Part shown: piece after piece, positions 17,183 to 25,739 of the stretch | Layout of the letters: every line of letters begins with the position of its first letter | Position numbering within the stretch: position 1 is the stretch's first letter | Assembly: GCF_947498635.1 (NCBI RefSeq) | Contig: NZ_CANMKV010000019.1 | Location: forward strand, 28,410-92,409 | Origin: an uncultured Microbulbifer sp. | GTDB taxonomy: Bacteria > Pseudomonadota > Gammaproteobacteria > Pseudomonadales > Cellvibrionaceae | Direction of reading: 5' to 3' | Length of the DNA: 64,000 bases | The notes under the pieces: model-generated | What the model saw: only the letters and a program-made list of their open reading frames with translations | Told to the model about the DNA's origin: nothing | Database searches by the model: none | Made by a program: the position numbers and the translations under genes

Positions 17183-18616
17183 TCAACAGCGGCCATAACT
17201 ATCTTCAAAACGGACAATATCATCTTCCCCCAAGTATTCACCACTCTGAACCTCAATCATAACCAGTGAGATGATACCGGGATTCTCCAGCCGATGTTTA
17301 TGACCAGCGGGAATGTAGGTGGACTCATTAGTTCGCAACAGAATATCTTTTTCACCATTGACTACTTTTGCCGTACCTCGAACAACAATCCAGTGTTCAC
17401 TTCGGTGATGATGCATCTGCAGAGATAGCGAGGCTCCTGGTTTGACTTCGATACGTTTCATTTTGAAGCACTCGCCCTCCTCTAGGACGGTATAGGTTCC
17501 CCAGGGACGATGTACGGTAACATGCTGATGATGCAACTCTCCTCCACTTGCCTTCAGACGCTGGACAACTTTCTTCACATCCTGACTGCGATCCTTATGA
17601 GCCACCAGCAAAGCATCAGGTGTATCAACGATCACTAGATCCTCCACCCCTACAGCAGTGGTCAGTCGGTGTGGACTACGGACATAAGTATTGCAAGTAC
17701 CTTCTAGTTCGGCGTTCCCCATCACCCGGTTGCCGTCTGCGTCGGGCGCTACCAACTCTGCCATCGCCTGCCAGGAGCCAATATCGCTCCAACCCAGTTC
17801 ACATGGCACCACTGATACTCGCGAAGACTTTTCCATTAGCGCATAGTCGATGGAGTCATCCTCAACCATACTGAAATTTTCATGCTCAAGCCGCACCACA
17901 GTACAGCCCTCCCCTTCACTTCGATTAGAGCTGTTCAGAGCAACATCCACACCCTGGATAAGAGCCGGAGCATGTTTGGCTATTTCTTTCAATAAGCTGC
18001 CTATACGGAAACAAAAGATTCCTGAGTTCCACAGATGGCGGCCGCCAGCTAAGAACTGTTCTGCCAGATCCTGGCTTGGTTTTTCTATAAAACCTTCGAC
18101 ATTGAGCGCATAGCGACCCGAGACATCACAGCCCTCTGCTACCTCGATATAACCGAAACCAGTTTCTACGTGGGTAGGCTGAATACCAAAAGTGACTAGA
18201 CGTCCTTCAGCAGCCACCTCGGAAGCCAATGCGACAGCTTTGGTAAACGCAACCTCATCACGAACCAGGTGATCGGCAGGGAGTACAAGAATCTGAGCAT
18301 CATCTCCATACCGCTGCTGTAGTTCCAAAGCAGCAGCACATACTGCCGGTGCAGTATTACGGCCGAAGGGCTCCAGTATGTAGTGCAGAGGTATTGAGGG
18401 TGATAGTTCGCGGTACTCATCTTCAGTACGGAAGAACAAATCGCGATTCGTAACAGTGGTTACACTTTCTACATTGCCTGTGGCTTTACCCCGCAGGTAA
18501 GTTTTCTGAAGTAAAGAAAGCCCATCTTCCATCTTTATGAATGGCTTGGGGTTTGCCTCACGTGAGACAGGCCACAAACGCGATCCAGCTCCACCAGCTA
18601 TGATTATTACATGCAT
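17183..18616 (-). CDS. manC: Mannose-1-phosphate guanylyltransferase / mannose-6-phosphate isomerase
   Basis: 477 residues, the usual length for the two-domain ManC/CpsB/AlgA type II enzymes. The N-terminal nucleotidyltransferase begins IIAGGAGSRLWPVSREANPK and carries FIEKPS; the C-terminal cupin isomerase domain has VHRPWGTY, MHHHRSEHWIVV and FEDSYGRC at the end. It makes GDP-mannose from mannose-6-phosphate via mannose-1-phosphate (phosphomannomutase not in the window). GDP-mannose feeds mannosyltransferases or derived sugars of the capsule. It lies 113 bases after the hydrolase gene and is followed by a 445-base gap, so it may end the main transcript. Confidence 0.95.
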   Translation of the reverse strand: MHVIIIAGGAGSRLWPVSREANPKPFIKMEDGLSLLQKTYLRGKATGNVESVTTVTNRDLFFRTEDEYRELSPSIPLHYILEPFGRNTAPAVCAAALELQQRYGDDAQILVLPADHLVRDEVAFTKAVALASEVAAEGRLVTFGIQPTHVETGFGYIEVAEGCDVSGRYALNVEGFIEKPSQDLAEQFLAGGRHLWNSGIFCFRIGSLLKEIAKHAPALIQGVDVALNSSNRSEGEGCTVVRLEHENFSMVEDDSIDYALMEKSSRVSVVPCELGWSDIGSWQAMAELVAPDADGNRVMGNAELEGTCNTYVRSPHRLTTAVGVEDLVIVDTPDALLVAHKDRSQDVKKVVQRLKASGGELHHQHVTVHRPWGTYTVLEEGECFKMKRIEVKPGASLSLQMHHHRSEHWIVVRGTAKVVNGEKDILLRTNESTYIPAGHKHRLENPGIISLVMIEVQSGEYLGEDDIVRFEDSYGRC

Positions 18617-18729
18617 AAAATTTAACTTAAATATATCCTAAAAAAATAGAAATCAATCAAGTAGAAAAGAAATTAATACCACACCAACAGCTCTACCAAA
18701 ATATGATTGAATCAAGTAAAAAACAAAAC

Positions 18730-19656
18730 TCAAGAAACGACCATTGGCTCATAGTTCAAAAATTCTTTAACATTGTATTTTCTTTTCAGGTGGCGACCAC
18801 TCAGTCCACTATCGACAACCTTACCAAGCAACCCCTTAAGATAGCTTAACGGAGGGGAAACATGTCCCTCCCCAAAATCATCAGCTAAGATGTATTTCTG
18901 AGCGGCATCATCTCCAAGCCCACCCAAGAAAGGCAAGAAATGAGAAACATAGTGATGATCTTTTGTATTTTGGATGTATAGCATGTTCAAGCCAGCAAAC
19001 TTATCCAAGTGTTTTGGCTGCGTAAAATCATAAGTAACGCCAATTCCATCCAATGATTCTTTACTTCTTTTCTTTACGTTCCACGCCACTCTAAAATACT
19101 CTTCAACTGGCCGGGGAGAAAACTTAAGAATATTAGTTTGAGGATTTACAGGGACAGATAGAACCTCTGCATCCACCTTCCCCAACAACAACCCCCCGAA
19201 CAAAATAGAGGCAAACCCTCCAGCTGAAGCGCCAAACAAAATAATTTTTTTTGATCCAAGAGACTTCAAAAGTCCCACCAAAATATTCGTTAGAATTTCT
19301 TCAGCATGAAAATACCGACTCCCCAGAAACCACCCCAATCTTATAGAATCAGACAAGTAAAGAGATGGGTCTGAAACAAAAATCTTATTTGCATTAATGC
19401 CAGCCGCTAAATTTGCACCGGAGAAAATTGGCAGCTTTACACCAGAGCGTTTAGTAAGCGCGGCATGAAAAAAAATTATTGTTACATCACTACTCTCATT
19501 AAGCAGCATCAGATCCAAAAAACATTTTCTAAATTTTACTGTATATAGCCCAGTTTCAGGATCATCCATCCGGTCAAATGCATCTGGCGATTTAATATAA
19601 AATAGCTTCTTATTCCACTTAGAGACATTCCTGAAATCCTTTGCGCTCACCTGCAT
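18730..19656 (-). CDS. Alpha/beta-hydrolase-like protein of the polysaccharide locus
   Basis: 308 residues. KIILFGASAGGFASILFG is a nucleophile elbow (G-x-S-x-G-G) after a predicted beta strand. Candidate acid and base residues are in YIQNTKDHHYVSHF and FGEGHVSPP, the latter His being well placed near the C-terminus. No signal peptide, so cytoplasmic. Possible roles are esterase, deacylase or acyl transfer acting on a precursor; not shown. Start: ATG at 19656 with AGGAG four bases upstream; it overlaps the TGA of the pyruvyl transferase gene by one base (TGATG), indicating translational coupling. Base composition is AT-rich, like its two upstream neighbours. Confidence 0.7.
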   Translation of the reverse strand: MQVSAKDFRNVSKWNKKLFYIKSPDAFDRMDDPETGLYTVKFRKCFLDLMLLNESSDVTIIFFHAALTKRSGVKLPIFSGANLAAGINANKIFVSDPSLYLSDSIRLGWFLGSRYFHAEEILTNILVGLLKSLGSKKIILFGASAGGFASILFGGLLLGKVDAEVLSVPVNPQTNILKFSPRPVEEYFRVAWNVKKRSKESLDGIGVTYDFTQPKHLDKFAGLNMLYIQNTKDHHYVSHFLPFLGGLGDDAAQKYILADDFGEGHVSPPLSYLKGLLGKVVDSGLSGRHLKRKYNVKEFLNYEPMVVS

Positions 19657-20657
19657 CAAACTCCTGGCAATTCAGACAACAAACCATGCAACTTTTTCAT
19701 GGTCCCCTCTGCACGCTGCCTCAACATTCTCACGCTTGTCCAAGGAATAGATGGAACAAATGGATGGACACGATCAGGTAGAGAACTATCCTTCAAAGAA
19801 GAAAGAAGCTCTCTTCTTTCGATCATACGCATTAAGTTTCTATTTTTATCTGTTGCCGATAAAACAATACTAGGTATACCGTAGTTAATCGCGACCACGG
19901 TACCATGAAATTTCATACTTGCCAGCATGGTGCATGTGGAAATCTCTTGACATAGCTCTTCCAAAGAATCGGAGTAAACGATAACCTTATCTTCAACATC
20001 TAGGTCATTGGCACGAGATAAGTCTCTCCGCCCCACATCGCCCGACCCTAAAATTATATGCTTTACCTTAAACCCTTCGGATAAAGCCTTAATAGCAAGC
20101 CGCTTTACCTCTGTCAAATCATCCGGCGCGCCCTTTCTATCACGAGTCACAATCCCAAAAAACTTCTCATCAGAGACAACTTTTGCAGGCATAGCCAATG
20201 AAAATACTATGTCCGCACTATGCTCTACAGGAATACTGCAGGATATATTATTCTCAATCCAGGCAGCAGACTCCCTATCCCTGACATTTATATATTTGAC
20301 ATTATCATGCGCAAGAAACTTATTATATCTTTCAATAATATGTGGCTTGCGCTCCCCCCATGTTGGGACACCTATACCAACAATAAAAACAGGCTTTATC
20401 AAGTATTCATTACGCCAGTACAAATCTGACATAGCCCAAGGAATCACTAAATCTCCACCCCCAATAACAATTGCATCAACCTCTTCAACGACCTCCTCAA
20501 TCGACCTAGAGAAATAAGGCTTATAGGTTAAATCATTCAACACTTTCAACTCAAAATCATCACCCAACCACTGCTCAAAAACCTGAACAAAAAGCTCATC
20601 CCCAAAGTTTCCCCAGCCGAAAAAACCAACCAAACCAATTTTTTTTCTTTTGTCCAC
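19656..20657 (-). CDS. Polysaccharide pyruvyl transferase family protein
   Basis: 333 residues. KIGLVGFFGWGNFGDE at the N-terminus and VIGGGDLVIPW are typical of the CsaB/WcaK pyruvyl transferase family. FGIVTRDR, IILGSGD, SMKFHGTVVAINYGIPSI complete the second Rossmann half with the conserved His. The family moves pyruvate from phosphoenolpyruvate onto sugar hydroxyls as a ketal, giving a negatively charged polysaccharide. It lies eight bases after the GT4 gene and overlaps the hydrolase gene by one base. Substrate sugar unknown. Confidence 0.88.
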   Translation of the reverse strand: MDKRKKIGLVGFFGWGNFGDELFVQVFEQWLGDDFELKVLNDLTYKPYFSRSIEEVVEEVDAIVIGGGDLVIPWAMSDLYWRNEYLIKPVFIVGIGVPTWGERKPHIIERYNKFLAHDNVKYINVRDRESAAWIENNISCSIPVEHSADIVFSLAMPAKVVSDEKFFGIVTRDRKGAPDDLTEVKRLAIKALSEGFKVKHIILGSGDVGRRDLSRANDLDVEDKVIVYSDSLEELCQEISTCTMLASMKFHGTVVAINYGIPSIVLSATDKNRNLMRMIERRELLSSLKDSSLPDRVHPFVPSIPWTSVRMLRQRAEGTMKKLHGLLSELPGV

Positions 20658-20665
20658 ACTAACCT

Positions 20666-21829
20666 CTATTGAGCTACTAAATTTGAAATTTTATTAAAAA
20701 AACATTTTGAAATTATTTGCGGAGACAATTCTAGCTTCTTCTTCATCACAAATAGCGACCTACCAGAAACACCTTCCTCTATCACCATCTCCATTATTTC
20801 ACTGAGCCCATTATCGTAGTTAATGTCATACCCTAACACACATTTATCTTTTACTAGATCCAAAAAACCTCCAGCCCTGGGACCAATTACAGGCAGATCA
20901 AAGGTTAAAGCCATCAAGGCGGCTCCAGAATTAATTGTTCTACGATAAGGACATACAGCAACATCTGCTGATCGATAGTAAATTTGTAACTTCTCATTCG
21001 GGACAGGAGTCATATCAAGAATTACATCGTTCCTCCCCCCCCCCCAGGCAGCTATTTTTTCCACTAGATCCTTATCGGATGGAAGTCCCGCAATAATCAA
21101 TCGAATACTTTTTTGAGTCTTCTCTCTTACATTATCATAAGCAGCCATCAGCTCATCATAGCCTTTGTACGCCATAATCGCGCCAAAAGAGAGAAAGACA
21201 AACTCATCATCTGAAATATGAAGATCCCTTCTGGCCTTATCACGAGAAACATCATCCGGTTGCGCTCCCTCGTAAGTTGGGTGGGGCACTAAAAACATTC
21301 TCTTTTCACTTAGCGTGTAGTATTGCTGAGTAAGCTTTGCACTATCACTGGCCATGACATGTAAAGCATCGGCCGCATCCGCCACCATTTGGTGAATCTT
21401 CTTATCCTGTTCAATCCAGATAGTTTCATGGGGCATAACATTGTGAACTGTCCAAACAATCTTATGACCATTTTCCTTTATTTTACGAATTAGCCTTTCC
21501 CAGTAAATAACTGCCTCGTTAGCTTCATCTTCATTTTTGGCATATTTTGTTTGATCATGTAGCCAATGGAAATGACAAACCACCTTTCCAGGCCAAGGAA
21601 TTTCTCCACACAACTCAAGCTTGTGAATAGGCAGTATGCTAACGTTATATTCAGTTGAGGCAGAATATAGAAGAGCTTGATATTGGTTCCTCTGAGCCAC
21701 GGGCCCATAAGCCAATACAAAGTGCTCATCAGGGCTGCCAAAAAGCTCTGAAGCTATCACATCCCTATCTCTGGACAGCTCTGCACAGCTTTGCCAAAGT
21801 TTTTCAGGTCGATCAATGACCTTAAGCAT
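20666..21829 (-). CDS. Family 4-type (GT-B) glycosyltransferase with an 11-G run
   Basis: 387 residues from ATG 21829 (MLKVIDRPEK), chosen over an upstream in-frame start because GGAGG lies six bases before it; it overlaps the upstream gene's stop by eight bases. The N-half has CHFHWLHDQ and IVWTVHNVMPHE; the C-half has FLSFGAIMAYKGYDELM, RLIIAGLP, ADVAVCPYRRTINSGAALMAL and GPRAGGFLD, which fit the GT4 donor-binding half with the usual Glu region replaced by the NSG-ALM form. It probably adds one sugar of the repeat unit. An 11-G run encodes Trp-Gly-Gly-Gly near residue 261, between the two halves of the donor domain. Confidence 0.87.
   Translation of the reverse strand: MLKVIDRPEKLWQSCAELSRDRDVIASELFGSPDEHFVLAYGPVAQRNQYQALLYSASTEYNVSILPIHKLELCGEIPWPGKVVCHFHWLHDQTKYAKNEDEANEAVIYWERLIRKIKENGHKIVWTVHNVMPHETIWIEQDKKIHQMVADAADALHVMASDSAKLTQQYYTLSEKRMFLVPHPTYEGAQPDDVSRDKARRDLHISDDEFVFLSFGAIMAYKGYDELMAAYDNVREKTQKSIRLIIAGLPSDKDLVEKIAAWGGGRNDVILDMTPVPNEKLQIYYRSADVAVCPYRRTINSGAALMALTFDLPVIGPRAGGFLDLVKDKCVLGYDINYDNGLSEIMEMVIEEGVSGRSLFVMKKKLELSPQIISKCFFNKISNLVAQ
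21035..21045 (-). repeat. 11-bp G run in a glycosyltransferase gene (strong contingency-tract candidate)
   Basis: Eleven consecutive G on the coding strand cover the end of a Trp codon and three Gly codons (AAWGGGRND). It is the longest homopolymer of G/C in the window. The gene is in frame at eleven; ten or twelve would truncate the protein at about two thirds. Confidence 0.93.
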
Positions 21830-24800
21830 GAAGAGCCTCCTTTTCGTTTTTCGTCGCCCGTGAATTCTCTTTCGAAAGTGCAATTAACCGGCGATAGATT
21901 GAATCATAACGTTTTGCGTTGGAACTCCAGGTGCGCTCGGCAAAGACCCACTCCTTTGCCACTCTCACCTTATTCTGCCGCATAGCCGGATTTTTAATAT
22001 AATCCTGTAGTTTATCAACTAGGCTTCCCACATCTGCAGGTTTAGCAACGAGCCCCCTCTCCTCATTCTGTCCCACAATTTCCTTCAGAGCGGGGAGGCT
22101 GGTTACAATAATGGGGCGCTCCAGTGCCATAGCCTCGTAAGGTTTTAATGGTGTGACCCAGTCCGCGGCATAATCGGGTATACGGGGTATGACAAATAGA
22201 TCAATCGCCTTGTAATAAGAGTTGATCTGACTATGATCGACCTCACCAGGAAAACAAATAACTTCCTCAAGCCCCAATTCAGAAGTCAACTTTTGTAGGT
22301 TATCGTGCTCAGGACCATTCCCAACCAAAAGTCCTCTGATATCGAGGCCTGAGATGTTTCTTAGCTGGTGAATAGCCCGTATAAGATATTCATGCCCCTC
22401 CCGAAGGGACATATTCGAGATGTAGCCGACAACGTAATCAGCACCCTGTAACTCAGGAATATCTGCTGACTTAAAATCTATCCCCAAGTATTTGGCTTCA
22501 TCAATCGCATTTGGAATTACTTCGATCTTTTCAGGCGGAATGCCACGCTCCGTAAGTATTTTTTTCATGCTATAGGAGATTGTTGTGACCAAATCTGCTT
22601 CATCCATACAAAAGTCTTCTTTGATCACTCTAAGCTTCGTTTTCTCAAGTTCCATTACATCACTGCGTACCGGTGTCCATGTATGCTCATGAAAAGACCT
22701 GACCTCATAGAGCAGAGGAAGGCCTGTAGCTCTCTTTAGTGCCAAAGCTTGTAGCGCCAGCTCATATCCTCGAACACCAGATGCGGCATGGATTACGTTA
22801 GCACCACGTGATTTTAGGATTTTGGCTATATGAAATGCTGAATAGTTCGTGCGATCTGGAAGCGATATCCCTCTTAGGCCATCCGTATTTGCGCCAATCC
22901 TGAAATGTTCGATACCTTCGATAACTTCATGGTTTTTTGCTCCGGAGATACCAGCAGACCTAGGATATCCAATAGGAGTGATGATATACGAATCAATCTT
23001 TATTCGTTGCTGAGAAAGTACCGTATTCAAGCAACGGATAGCCCCTCCGGTATTCTCATAGGGGTAGGCTGTCTTGTGGAGATGGGCAACTGTAAGCTTC
23101 CCTGTATCTTTTATCTTAAGAATCTTTTCATTAGGAACTAAATTCGGAACCCAGTAACGGTCCAGTTCAACCATTTCCTGAATCGCACCATTTAATTGTG
23201 ATAAGTCATTTGAATGTTTGGAAAGTGTATATTTATAATTCAGTAGAGCTAAGCGTAAACTTGTGGCGCCCTCTTTGTGAATGTGGGGCTCAACGGCTTT
23301 GATCCACTGAACACCGGGTACACTCAGGCTAAGCCAGCGAGCCACATCCTCCACCCTAACCTTATTGAGATTCGCTTTTCTTAGCTTCAATTCGCCATTA
23401 GTAGCAAAGGCAACAATATCCACTTCTACTTTACAGACACCTTCTTGAATGGAGAATACCAATACTCTATCTGAGCCATTAGCCTTCGATGTGTCGACAT
23501 ATTGATAATGGGGATAGGCTTTAGATGAGGCAAAATTAGGCCTCTTATCTTTCAATCCTTTCCCTTCTGAATCAAAAAACCTGAAGCTTGCAACTATTCC
23601 CTTAGGGTTTCCGCCTGTTTCATCATCAACATCTAGTTCCAGGGAGTATAACCCACAGCTATCGATAGCTTGTCCAATTTTATAAACAGCTTTTGAAGAC
23701 AGCGTTACAATTGGATCACGACAAAGCGCTGTTTTACTAGCACGGTTAATGATTTCAAGAAACGAGTTCCAGCTATCACGCTCCTCTGGATACAGGTAAT
23801 AGCTACTGTCAGCCATCTTTGTACAAGCTTGCTCTAGAGCGAACTTTTCAGTAAAGCTCATGCCAGAAAAATAGCTTGGAATCTCATCATCTAAAAATGC
23901 ATCAACATAACTAAGGTGTTCTTTAATAACAGGCAAAGCCAGTTTTCGTGCGGCAACTATTGCAGGTAAGGAGGTCGTAAAATTCCCTGCAGCAATTACA
24001 ATTGCCGGCCTTTGTGCCCTGAATATTTCGATATAGCTTTCGACATCGGATGCCAAGCGAGAAATTGTACCCTCAATCGTTGTTCTGTCTGAGTACAAAT
24101 TTTGAATATAAGGGATATTCTCCAGCATGATTTTTTGCTGCACAGACTCACAGTCACTTATTGCCTCACGTGGCTGCTTCCCCCGTACAAAGCACAGTGT
24201 ATCAAAGCCACTGGCTATGAGTGATTTTGCCACCTCATGGGTTCGCTTTGCATATCCGTTCTGAGCACAAGTCTGACCATGACTAACAACCAGCGCTATA
24301 CGCCCCCGAACGGGTTCGTTAATAGGCGTAATGGGTTGCTCAAGTATCTTATTCGCCGAAAAAATAAGTTCGTCCACATTAACAGCAGAATCACCATGAA
24401 TGCTTTCCTCACTCTTTGGATTTTCTCCTCGCAATACCTTTGACAACACCTTCGTTTGTTCCAACATTGTCAATACCTTGGGCGAGGGCACGGTATCACG
24501 CAATGTCTGCCGAATACTCTCCACCAGGCTATCTCGCCTACCCGCCTCGAATATGACGACGCCTTGATATTTTTTGGTAATCTCTGTCAGTGGAATCAGG
24601 TCCGAAACAACCAGGCGCTTGCCAAATGCCATCGCCTCTACCACCTTCATCGGTGATACCAATTCACATACCGGCAACTTCTTGCGTGGGATCACTATTG
24701 TATCAATTAGTGCGTAATAGTCAGCAACTTGCTCGTGGGGTATACGACCTACTTGTATTATCCAGGGTCTGCCCGCCAGCACTCTCTGGTCACTAAGAGC

Positions 24801-25736
24801 TTTACTTACAGGCTGCTCATCTCCCACAAGTAGAAGCTTGAATTTCTCACCCTGCTTATTCAGTTCAATACATGCATCAATAAAGGTATCCAGCCCTTCA
24901 TAGGAATTAAAACTACCCACATAACCCACTACCTTATCGTCTGAATTGATACCCAAACGCCGTTTTAACGCTAGGTCAAAACTCTTGATTGTGGGTGGAT
25001 CGCTGATGCCGTTGGATACGATATGGATCTTGTCGGCTTTCACCCCACGCCGAATCAATTCTGCCTTCATTGGCTGGTTAAGGGTAAACACCTTTAAGGC
25101 CTGCGTACTCACAAATACATCGCGCTCCGCCTCTATTTTGAATAACGGAGTATTCTCGAAACCTGGCTCTCGTGCCGAACGGGAAAGCTCCCAGAAACCC
25201 CGTACTTCGTTGTAGAACGGTAAACCAAGACGTTTGGCCGCAATCCAAGCTGGCAGCCCTACTATATAGTCAGAAGCAGCAAGAACCATCGCCGGCCGAT
25301 AAATTTGAAACAGCTCAATAAATCGCACCACGCAGGCTTCAAGGTGAGCTCGCTCGTCACTTGGTATTTCATCATTTGACCAACGGCTATGGATATATCG
25401 TACACCATCAATCGCGACTTCAGGTTTGACTGGATTTTTCTTTACACCCAACTCCCATGGACGGCCAGGACGGACAAAACATAGCGTGTCAAAACCATGT
25501 TCATTCAACGCCTTGGCAACCCCCTGCGTTCGTACCGCATAACCGTTACTGGCATAACTTTGCCCATGGCTAACTATGTAAGCTATGCGCTTGCCAATTG
25601 AGGTATGCACCCCATTTACAGGGTAATCTGCGAGTTTTTCTGCGTGTTTTAACAGTACATCCATAGAAAATTCTGCCCGACGATTTGCAAACTGACTAAT
25701 ACAATTAGGTACACGCGACAGAGGCCGCTCATTCAA
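21822..25736 (-). CDS. Giant three-module GT-B glycosyltransferase
   Basis: 1304 residues. Module 1 (about 48-420) is a full GT4-like enzyme: IAYIVSHGQSYASNGYAVRT, VGYVGSFNSYEGLDTFIDA, SPMKVVEAMAFGKRLVVSD. Module 2 (about 478-615) repeats only the acceptor half (IALVVSHGQTCAQNGYAKRT) and has no donor half. Residues about 680-800 form a beta-rich insert (VYKIGQAIDSCGLYSLELDV), then a helical link. Module 3 (about 880-1290) is a second full GT4: NAGLR-type region EVRSFHEHTW, VIPNAID, VGYISNMSLREGHEYLIRA, TPLKPYEAMALERPIIVT. It could make two linkages. Start uncertain: first ATG (25736, three bases after wecC's stop) or the ATG at codon 25 (25664); neither has a good ribosome site. Confidence 0.87.
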   Translation of the reverse strand: MNERPLSRVPNCISQFANRRAEFSMDVLLKHAEKLADYPVNGVHTSIGKRIAYIVSHGQSYASNGYAVRTQGVAKALNEHGFDTLCFVRPGRPWELGVKKNPVKPEVAIDGVRYIHSRWSNDEIPSDERAHLEACVVRFIELFQIYRPAMVLAASDYIVGLPAWIAAKRLGLPFYNEVRGFWELSRSAREPGFENTPLFKIEAERDVFVSTQALKVFTLNQPMKAELIRRGVKADKIHIVSNGISDPPTIKSFDLALKRRLGINSDDKVVGYVGSFNSYEGLDTFIDACIELNKQGEKFKLLLVGDEQPVSKALSDQRVLAGRPWIIQVGRIPHEQVADYYALIDTIVIPRKKLPVCELVSPMKVVEAMAFGKRLVVSDLIPLTEITKKYQGVVIFEAGRRDSLVESIRQTLRDTVPSPKVLTMLEQTKVLSKVLRGENPKSEESIHGDSAVNVDELIFSANKILEQPITPINEPVRGRIALVVSHGQTCAQNGYAKRTHEVAKSLIASGFDTLCFVRGKQPREAISDCESVQQKIMLENIPYIQNLYSDRTTIEGTISRLASDVESYIEIFRAQRPAIVIAAGNFTTSLPAIVAARKLALPVIKEHLSYVDAFLDDEIPSYFSGMSFTEKFALEQACTKMADSSYYLYPEERDSWNSFLEIINRASKTALCRDPIVTLSSKAVYKIGQAIDSCGLYSLELDVDDETGGNPKGIVASFRFFDSEGKGLKDKRPNFASSKAYPHYQYVDTSKANGSDRVLVFSIQEGVCKVEVDIVAFATNGELKLRKANLNKVRVEDVARWLSLSVPGVQWIKAVEPHIHKEGATSLRLALLNYKYTLSKHSNDLSQLNGAIQEMVELDRYWVPNLVPNEKILKIKDTGKLTVAHLHKTAYPYENTGGAIRCLNTVLSQQRIKIDSYIITPIGYPRSAGISGAKNHEVIEGIEHFRIGANTDGLRGISLPDRTNYSAFHIAKILKSRGANVIHAASGVRGYELALQALALKRATGLPLLYEVRSFHEHTWTPVRSDVMELEKTKLRVIKEDFCMDEADLVTTISYSMKKILTERGIPPEKIEVIPNAIDEAKYLGIDFKSADIPELQGADYVVGYISNMSLREGHEYLIRAIHQLRNISGLDIRGLLVGNGPEHDNLQKLTSELGLEEVICFPGEVDHSQINSYYKAIDLFVIPRIPDYAADWVTPLKPYEAMALERPIIVTSLPALKEIVGQNEERGLVAKPADVGSLVDKLQDYIKNPAMRQNKVRVAKEWVFAERTWSSNAKRYDSIYRRLIALSKENSRATKNEKEALHA

Positions 25737-25739
25737 GAA

